Below, in pieces: positions 6,274 to 13,079 of a DNA stretch of 15,837 nt; the first letter of the stretch is position 1; the number at the start of each line of letters is the position of its first letter. The stretch comes from JAICNG01 sp035249985 (GTDB lineage Bacteria > Gemmatimonadota > Gemmatimonadetes > Gemmatimonadales > Gemmatimonadaceae): NCBI GenBank assembly GCA_035249985.1, contig DATFFP010000015.1:1-15837 (forward strand), given 5' to 3'. Position numbers and translations under genes: made by a program. The notes under the pieces were generated by a model. That model was not told where the DNA came from. It was given only the letters and a program-made list of their open reading frames with translations, and searched no databases.

Positions 6274-7614
6274 TTACTCGAGCCGATCGGCGTTCGCGAT
6301 CACCCAACGCGCGACCGCTTGACCCAGGTCCTGACCCGCTGTGATGTCGAAACGGTAGTGAATGCCGGCGTACATCCGTGACAGCCCCGCTTCCTCCACC
6401 CACGCATCCAGCTCGGCCCCACGTTCGGGGAAAATCTCCTTCAACACCGTCGCGGCGGCGGACGACACGCACGAGTGTCCCGAGGGATACGATGGATGGT
6501 TGGGCAAACCGAACGTCAGCGTGATCAGTCCATCGGCCTGCGTGGGCCGCAGCGTCCAGTAGTAGTACTTCGCGTCCCAGCAACCGATCAGCGCATCCAT
6601 CATCGCCGTGCTCGTCAGCGCGAACGCGCGTGTCGCGGCCCGCTCGTTCAGCCCGAACGTATCGACGTAGCTGGCGGCGGTGAGATTCCAGTAGCCCGGG
6701 GGCGTGAACGTCCCACCCCCGTAATTCCACGCCACCGCCATCGCAGCTTGCGCAGGCGAGCGCGTGTCTGACAGGGACCGGATCTCGGCCACGTCAGCCA
6801 GGAACGCGGGTGAGTTGAAGGCGGGCGGCGACGACGGCCGGAACTGCGCACCGGACGTCAGCAGGTGGGGCCTTACGCCGCCGAACGTCACACCCGCCGG
6901 CGGGCCGTTCGCGATCCACATCCCAGGACCAACCGGAACGGTCCCCGTCCATGGGGCGTTGAAACGATCGGTCTTGAGGTGCTCGACCATCGCCGCGCCC
7001 GCGAGCTCGCCGACGGCCAGCCCCCGGGCGAAATGCGGATGCACGTTCCCTGGCCCCGCCTCGCCTTCCGCCGCGGCGCGCTGCGACAGGCTCCCGGCCG
7101 CCGCCGGGAAAAGGAAGCTCAACACACGAGCTGACGCGCCGGCGACGGCGCCACGATGAGCTTCGAGCTCGCTCCGTCCGCCAGCGCCAACACCATTCGC
7201 CGGCAGTGCCTCGCCACCATCGACATCAGGAATGGCCGATACGGCCTGGTACTGCGCGATGCTCAACGCGGCCAACACGCGCGCGGCGGCTAGCGCACTG
7301 AGATTGTTCGCGGCGATGAGCGCTCGCCCCTCCGCCTGCCAGCCGATGCTCGAGGGACTGGCGGCGAAGTCGGATACTTTCTGAGCTGCAAGCCCATCCA
7401 GGCCTCCCCTCGACACAGCCGGTGGTGCCGTGGCTGGGTCCGAGCACGCCGCAAGCACGAGAGCGAGCATTGCAAGGCAAAACGCCCAGGACCGTCTCTG
7501 AGGTGCTTGGCCCTCAGCGCCTCTAGCGCCCTTAGCGCCCTTAGCGCCCTTAGCGCCCTTAGCGCCCTTAGCGTCTCTAGCGCCTTTACCGCCTCCTCCA
7601 TGACTCTCCCACAT
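6274..7614 (-). CDS. PAP2 / vanadium-dependent haloperoxidase-fold lipoprotein
   Basis: The 446-residue protein carries all three parts of the phosphate/vanadate-binding signature: K349-x6-R356-P357 in KYYYWTLRP, PSGH at 377-380 in PSYPSGHS, and S412-R413-x5-H419-x3-D423 in SRMYAGIHYRFD. It is therefore either an acid phosphatase of the PAP2 superfamily or a vanadium haloperoxidase; the motifs alone do not decide. A lipobox LAAC puts the lipidated Cys at 57, so it is envelope-anchored. The N-region before the hydrophobic core is abnormally long (about 41 residues) and consists largely of KGA repeats encoded by a 9-bp tandem array. The start is firm: AGGAGG lies four bases before ATG 7614 and no suitable later start precedes the signal core. 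It is divergent from the large regulator at 7754. Confidence 0.9.
   Translation of the reverse strand: MWESHGGGGKGARDAKGAKGAKGAKGAKGARGAEGQAPQRRSWAFCLAMLALVLAACSDPATAPPAVSRGGLDGLAAQKVSDFAASPSSIGWQAEGRALIAANNLSALAAARVLAALSIAQYQAVSAIPDVDGGEALPANGVGAGGRSELEAHRGAVAGASARVLSFLFPAAAGSLSQRAAAEGEAGPGNVHPHFARGLAVGELAGAAMVEHLKTDRFNAPWTGTVPVGPGMWIANGPPAGVTFGGVRPHLLTSGAQFRPSSPPAFNSPAFLADVAEIRSLSDTRSPAQAAMAVAWNYGGGTFTPPGYWNLTAASYVDTFGLNERAATRAFALTSTAMMDALIGCWDAKYYYWTLRPTQADGLITLTFGLPNHPSYPSGHSCVSSAAATVLKEIFPERGAELDAWVEEAGLSRMYAGIHYRFDITAGQDLGQAVARWVIANADRLE
7516..7596. repeat. 9-bp tandem repeat (agcgccctt) inside the PAP2 gene
   Basis: Five identical agcgccctt units occupy 7525-7569. Degenerate copies flank them: agcgcctct at 7516, agcgtctct at 7570, agcgccttt at 7579 and accgcctcc at 7588, making nine units. 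On the coding strand the unit AAGGGCGCT is read as the Lys-Gly-Ala repeat at residues 15-30. As the unit is three codons, copy changes would alter length but not frame. Confidence 0.95.
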
Positions 7615-7618
7615 ACGT

Positions 7619-7624
7619 CCTCCT
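7619..7624 (-). promoter_or_regulatory. Shine-Dalgarno site fixing the start of the PAP2 lipoprotein
   Basis: On the minus strand AGGAGG is followed by ACGT and ATG at 7614. This strong site shows that the KGA-repeat stretch is translated as part of the protein and is not upstream untranslated sequence. Confidence 0.8.
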
Positions 7625-7753
7625 GAAGTTTTATGAGTTCGCTGCTGAATGGCGGCAGACGCGAACGTTTCTCTGACCTCCTGCGCCAGCCGTGGCGCGC
7701 GTATGTTGGTGCCGGGCAGTGAACGCGAAGTGTCGCCCCGGTAAATTCCCCGA

Positions 7754-10066
7754 ATGAGCGTCCCCCCGACCTTCTATTTCAGACTTTTCGGCAGTCCATC
7801 GATCGAAGCGGACGATGGCGGGGTCCCTCTATCCGGCCGTGTCGCGCAACGACACCGGCTTGCGCTGCTCGCGCTGGTCGCGATGGCGCCCGGCCAGCGG
7901 CTGAGTCGCGACAAGCTGATCGCGTATCTCTGGCCCGAGAGCGACTCCGAGCGGGGCCGCAATCTGCTCAAGGTTTCCACGTACGTGCTGCGAAGCGAGC
8001 TGGGCGAAACCGCCCTGCTCTCGGAAGGGGATGACCTGCGGCTGAACGCCGACGTCGTACGCGCCGATGCGCTGGAGCTCGAGGCCGCGCTCGCGCGTGG
8101 CGACCACGCGGCCGCCGTCACGCTCTACGAAAGTCCCTTTCTGGACGGCTTCTTTCTGAGCGACGCGCCCGACTTCGAGCAGTGGGCCGCTCGCGAGCGC
8201 GAGCGCCTCGCCGCCCAGTACGCGAAGGCGCTCGAAGCGCTCGCCGAAGGGGCGGAAACGAAAGGCGATGCCTCCGGGGCCGCGGAGTGGTGGAAGAAGC
8301 GAGCGGCGCAGGACCCCTATGACTCACGGGTTGCGCTCCGGCTCATGCGGTCCCTGGAAGCGAGCGGCAACCGGGCTGCGGCTCTACAGCACGCGTCGAT
8401 TCACCAGCGACTGCTCGAGCAGGAATTCGGGATTGCGACGGCGCCCGAGATCACAGCGTTCGCCGAGCAGCTCCGAAGCAAGCCGTTGGTCGCGGCGGAG
8501 GCTTCGGCTCCTCCTCGCGCATCGCCCGAACCGGCTGCGCATCCTTCGGCGCCGCATGTCGTCGAGCAGGAAGCTCGAAGCGAACGCGGTCGCGCAAGAG
8601 CACTTTCGAGGAAGGCGGCAATTGTCCTCGCCGCCGTCGTGCTCCTCGTTGGCGCGGTGTGGGCCATCGGCCCGGGGTTCTCTCGACCGCCCGAGCGCTC
8701 GATTGCCGTCTTGCCTTTCATCAGTATGAGCGCCGACGGTGACGACGAATCCTTCAACGACGGCCTCACGGAAGAGATCATCACCGGGCTGTCGGCCGTC
8801 CCGGAGCTGCGGGTCATCTCACGCACCTCGGCCATGCACTACAAGGGGACCGAGAAGCCACTCCCGGAGATCGCGCGCGAGCTGGGAGTGGCTCACATCC
8901 TCGAAGGCAGCGTGCGACGCGCCGCCGGACGCGTTCGCATCTCTGCTCAGCTCATCGATGCCCGTGCCGACGAGCACCTCTGGGCCGAGAACTACGAAAC
9001 CGACCTGCGCGATGTGTTCCGGGTGCAGGAGCAGATCGCTCGGCAGGTCGTTCGCGCTCTCGAGGTCGAGCTGGACGAGCGAGGGAACGCGGCGCTCGTC
9101 AGGCAGGGAACGCGCGATCCGGAGGCCTATCGGTTCTACCAGCGCGCCCGGTATCTCTGGAATACGCGAACGAGAGACGGGCACCAGCGCGCGATCGAGT
9201 ACTATCAGCGGGCGATCGAGCTGGACTCGAACTATGCCGATGCGTACGCGGGTCTCGCTGACACGTACAGGACGGCCTGGCAGCTCAATGTCTCCGATCT
9301 CAGCGAGGCCGAGGTGTTCGCACGTTCCAAGTGGGCGGCCGAGCGTGCGCTGGCGCTCGACGACAAGTCGGCCGACGCGCACGTGTCGTTCGCGGCGTCC
9401 CTCCAGACGCAAAAAAACTGGCCCGGCATGGAGCGCGAGCTGCTTCGCGCCATCGAGCTGAACCCCAGCCATGCGACCGCTCGCACCTGGTACGGGCTGC
9501 TGCTGGCCGGGATGGGACGGCCGCGGGAGGCCCTCGAGCAGAGTCGCCGCGCGTACGAGCTCGATCCGTTCGCCGTCGTTCCGAGCGGCAATTACGGATG
9601 GCAATGCTACCTGGCTCGCGATTCCGACTGCGCCATCGATCAGTATCAGAGAACCCTGGAGATCGCGCCCGGTTACGGGAGAACGCACGCCCGACTCGGG
9701 TTCGCGTACGCGCAAAAGGGCATGCTCGATGAGGCCGTCCGCGCGTTGCGGACGGCGATCGAGCACCATCCGGAGCGTCCTGACTTCGTGGCTGACCTCG
9801 CCTACGTTCAGGCACTGCGAGGGGAAACGGCCGCGGCGCGAGAGACGCTGGACCGCGCGAAACGGCAGCCGTTCGAGCCGTTCAATATCGGGCGGGCGTA
9901 CGTTGCCTTACGAGAGCCGGATAGTGCCTTCGCGTGGCTCGAGCGCGCTACGTGGCAATGGCCGCATCGCGCCGTGCTCAGCGATCCCGCTCTGGAGCCG
10001 CTGCGCGCGGACCCGCGCTTTGCCCGGCTCACCGCGCGTGTCGAACGGGACATGGGCATTCGATGA
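7754..10066 (+). CDS. Membrane-anchored BTAD / TolB-N-like / TPR transcriptional regulator
   Basis: The 770-residue protein has, in order: an OmpR/SARP-type winged helix at about 8-95 (RHRLALLALVAMAPGQRLSR, RDKLIAYLWPES); a BTAD helical domain at about 98-240 (ALELEAALARGDHAAAVTLY, FLDGFFLSDAPDFEQW); a Pro/Ala-rich linker; one membrane helix at 288-308; a TolB-N-like domain (COG5616 type) at about 316-453 starting SIAVLPFISM; and tetratricopeptide repeats at about 455-765 (RAIEYYQRAIELDSNYADAY, EALEQSRRAYELDPFAVVP). The topology resembles CadC/ToxR one-component regulators: DNA binding inside, sensing outside. It probably controls the co-directional genes that follow. The region before ATG 7754 has no clear ribosome site. 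An in-phase A-AAA-AAC heptamer occurs at 9412-9418. Confidence 0.93.
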   Translation: MSVPPTFYFRLFGSPSIEADDGGVPLSGRVAQRHRLALLALVAMAPGQRLSRDKLIAYLWPESDSERGRNLLKVSTYVLRSELGETALLSEGDDLRLNADVVRADALELEAALARGDHAAAVTLYESPFLDGFFLSDAPDFEQWAARERERLAAQYAKALEALAEGAETKGDASGAAEWWKKRAAQDPYDSRVALRLMRSLEASGNRAAALQHASIHQRLLEQEFGIATAPEITAFAEQLRSKPLVAAEASAPPRASPEPAAHPSAPHVVEQEARSERGRARALSRKAAIVLAAVVLLVGAVWAIGPGFSRPPERSIAVLPFISMSADGDDESFNDGLTEEIITGLSAVPELRVISRTSAMHYKGTEKPLPEIARELGVAHILEGSVRRAAGRVRISAQLIDARADEHLWAENYETDLRDVFRVQEQIARQVVRALEVELDERGNAALVRQGTRDPEAYRFYQRARYLWNTRTRDGHQRAIEYYQRAIELDSNYADAYAGLADTYRTAWQLNVSDLSEAEVFARSKWAAERALALDDKSADAHVSFAASLQTQKNWPGMERELLRAIELNPSHATARTWYGLLLAGMGRPREALEQSRRAYELDPFAVVPSGNYGWQCYLARDSDCAIDQYQRTLEIAPGYGRTHARLGFAYAQKGMLDEAVRALRTAIEHHPERPDFVADLAYVQALRGETAAARETLDRAKRQPFEPFNIGRAYVALREPDSAFAWLERATWQWPHRAVLSDPALEPLRADPRFARLTARVERDMGIR

Positions 10067-10131
10067 GGAGCATTGACTCGCTACGATTCTTGCGGCAATG
10101 CTTTCTGTCAGCCATCCCTCCGAGGCCACAC

Positions 10132-11184
10132 ATGCGAGAGGCTGCAATACGAAGCGCTCTCATCGCCGCGCTGCTGGCGATCCTCCCCGCCGGCTGCGAG
10201 GTGCTCGATCCCGAGGACGAGCCCCCGCAGGAGCAGATCCTGTTCATCAGCGGAGAGGGCAACGCTGAGGACATTTACCGCATAAACGCCGATGGGAGCG
10301 GCCTGATCAATCTCACTCGATCGCCCGGCCTCTATCAGTCCCTCGAGGTCACGCCGGATGGTCGTACCGTCCTCTTCCATAAAGAAACCGATTGCCAGAT
10401 CTGGACGATGACGCCGGACGGTTCGAATCAGCAGCCCTTGGGTGAATCCTGCGCCCGGCTGCCGCGCGTGTCGCCTAACGGGCAGCTGCTCGCGTATGAA
10501 AATGGGAACGCGATCCACGTCATGGAGATCGACGGCACCGACCCGCGCACGGTGTCGCAGGACCTGCCGCCCGTGCAGCCGTCGCCGTGTGGCGAGACTC
10601 CCAAGTGGTCCGTCTGGCCGTTCGGCTGGGTCTCGGCGAGCCGGTTCGCGTTCCGTCGGCACATCTGCCAAGTGGGCAACACCTACTACTCGGTCAACGC
10701 CGACGGCAGCGGGCTGATCGAGCTCGACTTCAATCCGGAGACGGGGCATCTGTCACCCGACGCGACCCAGGTTGCCTTCGATCGCATCCACGACGGGATT
10801 GATCAACGCAGCGTGACCGTCATGAACGTGGACGGATCCAACCGGCGCGAAGTGGCCGATGATGGCTGGCTTCCGAGCCACTCCTGGTATTCGCGCAGCC
10901 CATGGTCGCCCAATGGCCGCCAGCTGTACTACTGGCGCGCCGACGGTCACCACCTCGTCGACGTTGGGAACAGCACGAGCCGGCGTTTGGCCGAGCCCCC
11001 GACAGAAGCCGGATTCATGGGCTGGTCGCCGCAAGGCGATCGGATGCTGTTCAACGTGATCGAGCGCGACCAGACCGGTGTGATCGTATCATCCGACCTC
11101 TACGTCGTGAACGCCGACGGTACCGGACCGGTGAATCTCACCAGGAACGCGGCGTTCGAGACAGAGGCGGTCTGGGTGCCTTAG
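10132..11184 (+). CDS. PD40/TolB-type beta-propeller lipoprotein
   Basis: The 350-residue protein has a lipoprotein signal (LIAALLAILPAGC, Cys22) and then propeller blades of the PD40/WD40-like kind. Recurrent patterns are IYRINADGSGLINLTR, VTPDGRTVLFH, IWTMTPDGSN, VSPNGQLLAYE, YYSVNADGSGLIEL, LSPDATQVAFDR, VTVMNVDGSNRREV, WSPNGRQLYYW, WSPQGDRMLF and LYVVNADGTGPVNLT, roughly six blades. Such domains are binding scaffolds, as in TolB; no catalytic residues are expected. ATG 10132 was chosen for its complete signal peptide and GAGG upstream. An alternative ATG at 10063 overlaps the stop of the upstream regulator as ATGA and would add 23 residues. It belongs to a same-strand run with the following hydrolase (30-bp gap). 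Confidence 0.88.
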   Translation: MREAAIRSALIAALLAILPAGCEVLDPEDEPPQEQILFISGEGNAEDIYRINADGSGLINLTRSPGLYQSLEVTPDGRTVLFHKETDCQIWTMTPDGSNQQPLGESCARLPRVSPNGQLLAYENGNAIHVMEIDGTDPRTVSQDLPPVQPSPCGETPKWSVWPFGWVSASRFAFRRHICQVGNTYYSVNADGSGLIELDFNPETGHLSPDATQVAFDRIHDGIDQRSVTVMNVDGSNRREVADDGWLPSHSWYSRSPWSPNGRQLYYWRADGHHLVDVGNSTSRRLAEPPTEAGFMGWSPQGDRMLFNVIERDQTGVIVSSDLYVVNADGTGPVNLTRNAAFETEAVWVP

Positions 11185-11214
11185 CCACGTCGAAATAGAC
11201 AACGGGAGAGTCCA

Positions 11215-12084
11215 ATGTTCCGCGCAGCGGTCATGGCCGCGTCACTGCTTCTCGCTCACGTAGCGCGTGTCGACGCCCAGGGGGTCGGGAATCGCGTCAA
11301 GGTGAACGGAATGCAGATGTATTACGAAGTGTCCGGCACCGGAGATCCGCTGGTCGTGCTGCACGGGGCTTACATGAACATCCCGACGATGGGCACGATC
11401 ATCCCCAGGCTCGCGAAGACGCACCGCGTCTATGCCGTGGAGTTGCAGGGGCACGGCCGCACCACCGACATCGACCGGCCGATTACCTACCCCAACATGG
11501 CGGATGACGTGGCCGCCTTCATGGATGCGGTTGGTCTCCCCAAGGCTGACGTGTTCGGCTACTCCATGGGGGCCATCGTCGGGCTGCAGCTGGCCATACG
11601 TCACCCGGCAAAGGTGAACAAGCTCGTCGCGGCTTCGGTCGCGTATGATCTCAAAGGATGGCAACCGGCGTTCACGGATTTTATCCCGCAGATGACGGTG
11701 GAGATGATCCTCCAGATGCCGTTCGCGAAGGAGTATCCCAGGCTTGCCGCCAATCCCAACGGCTTTCCAGAGCTCGCCAGAAAACTGATCGCGCTCGAGA
11801 AGGAGCCCATGGCGTGGGAAGCGGACGTGAAGGCGTTGAAGACTCCGGTACTGATCATCACCGGCGACGCCGACGTTTCGACGCTCGAGCATTCGGTGGC
11901 GATGTTCCGGCTGCTGGGCGGCGGCGTCATGGGCGATATGGGCAAGCCGCTTCCCGAATCACGTCTCGCCGTCATGCCGGCGACGGCGCACACGGCCGTC
12001 ATCACTCAGCCGGACATGCTGCATGCCTTCATCGAGCCGTTCCTCAAAGGGCAGACGCCGAAGGGGATGTTCGAGCAGCAGTAA
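11215..12084 (+). CDS. Secreted alpha/beta-fold hydrolase
   Basis: The 289-residue protein has a signal peptide at 1-22 (AAVMAASLLLAHVARVDAQ, cleavage after DA or AQ). The alpha/beta hydrolase fold has an oxyanion-loop HGAYM near 50-54, the nucleophile elbow GYSMG with Ser117, an acid at Asp218 or Asp220 in GDADVS, and His259 in TAHTAV. The lid region 145-200 is helical. It resembles esterase, haloalkane- or peroxidase-like 'abhydrolase_1' enzymes; the substrate cannot be given. A GGGAGAG lies about five bases before ATG 11215. It sits between two paralogous propeller lipoproteins, 30 bp after one and 35 bp before the other, so all three probably share a transcript and act outside the cytoplasmic membrane. 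Confidence 0.92.
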   Translation: MFRAAVMAASLLLAHVARVDAQGVGNRVKVNGMQMYYEVSGTGDPLVVLHGAYMNIPTMGTIIPRLAKTHRVYAVELQGHGRTTDIDRPITYPNMADDVAAFMDAVGLPKADVFGYSMGAIVGLQLAIRHPAKVNKLVAASVAYDLKGWQPAFTDFIPQMTVEMILQMPFAKEYPRLAANPNGFPELARKLIALEKEPMAWEADVKALKTPVLIITGDADVSTLEHSVAMFRLLGGGVMGDMGKPLPESRLAVMPATAHTAVITQPDMLHAFIEPFLKGQTPKGMFEQQ

Positions 12085-12119
12085 AACGACGAGACACCCA
12101 ACCCGATCCGCTCCTAACG

Positions 12120-13043
12120 ATGATGGCCCATCCCGGCCGCGGTTTCGTCACTTGCCCTTGGCTCCGGCTCGCGGCGATCGTCTCGCTGGTCGGGGCATGC
12201 GACTCGCCGACCCGTCCACCCGATGTGGATCTACGCCCGATCGTGTACTTCGTGCTGGAGGACGGTTGGAAGCTCTACCGGGTGGATCCGAGTGGCGGCA
12301 CTCCGACGCCGTTGAATCTCCCGATGTCGGAGACGCTCTACCCGGCCGTTTCCCCCGATGCCTCCCGGCTCGCCTTCGTCGTCGAAAGCAGTCCCGAAGG
12401 GATATATGTGAGTGGGCCAGACGGTTCCGATGCTCGCCTTGTGTTTCCGTATCGCACGGATCGCATTACGTGGTCGCCGGATGGGACACGACTCGCTGTC
12501 GGATTCGACGGCGAGATCATGGTGATCCCGATCGATGGCGGAGATCCCTATTCGATCACCGAGGCCGTTGACTTGTTCGCGACCTACCCATCCTGGTCAT
12601 CGACCGGCCGCATTGCGTTTTTCGCGCGAGCCCTCACGTCGGGTACCGACATCTACACGATGGCCGCGGACGGGAGCGATGTCCGCCTGCTCGTCTCCGG
12701 CAACGGCGCGGAGGCACGCGACCCCGCCTGGTCACCTGATGCCTCACGCGTTGCGTTCGCGTTGGGTCAGTTCGGCGCCAGCTTCATCTACACGGTGCGC
12801 GCTGATGGAAGTGACCGGCGCCGCATCTCTGCCGAGCCGCCACCGGGCGCCAGCTGGACCGACCTCGGCCCCGCGTGGTCACCCAGCGGCGAGTGGATCG
12901 CCCACCAGCGGGAGCACGACCCGATATGCATCGGGATGCAGTGTACGCGGCGGTGGGACGTCTTCGTCGTTCGGCGGGACGGCCGGGACGAACGCAACCT
13001 GACGGGCGGCACGCCGTGGGGCGGAGTGCGACCCTCGTGGTGA
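12120..13043 (+). CDS. Second PD40/TolB-type beta-propeller lipoprotein
   Basis: The 307-residue protein has a lipoprotein signal (LRLAAIVSLVGAC, Cys27) followed by PD40 blades: YRVDPSGGTPTPLNL, VSPDASRLAFV, IYVSGPDGSDARLVF, WSPDGTRLAVGF, VIPIDGGDPYSI, IYTMAADGSDVRLL, WSPDASRVAFAL, IYTVRADGSDRRRIS, WSPSGEWIAHQ and VFVVRRDGRDERNLT. It is a divergent paralogue of the propeller encoded at 10132, separated from it by the hydrolase gene. There are two adjacent ATGs, 12120 and 12123; the ribosome site is weak. The frame is open further upstream over the end of the hydrolase gene, but that part carries no signal and was excluded. The gene ends 36 bp from the converging DUF5916 gene. Confidence 0.87.
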   Translation: MMAHPGRGFVTCPWLRLAAIVSLVGACDSPTRPPDVDLRPIVYFVLEDGWKLYRVDPSGGTPTPLNLPMSETLYPAVSPDASRLAFVVESSPEGIYVSGPDGSDARLVFPYRTDRITWSPDGTRLAVGFDGEIMVIPIDGGDPYSITEAVDLFATYPSWSSTGRIAFFARALTSGTDIYTMAADGSDVRLLVSGNGAEARDPAWSPDASRVAFALGQFGASFIYTVRADGSDRRRISAEPPPGASWTDLGPAWSPSGEWIAHQREHDPICIGMQCTRRWDVFVVRRDGRDERNLTGGTPWGGVRPSW

Positions 13044-13079
13044 ATTCCCGCGTTCGTCCCGATATCGGCGTTAGGCGGC

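Noticed and set aside
7516..7596. CRISPR array or collagen-like domain
   Set aside because: The units are contiguous 9-mers without spacers, and the Lys-Gly-Ala tract is too short and lies before a signal core, so it is neither.
11658..12119. N-terminal extension of the second propeller lipoprotein
   Set aside because: It lies inside the alpha/beta hydrolase gene in another frame; a lipoprotein signal begins only at 12120.
13059..13068. Palindrome CCGATATCGG between the converging propeller and DUF5916 genes
   Set aside because: Ten bases with no loop and no T-tract are too little to call a terminator, though it directly abuts a CGTTAGGC copy.
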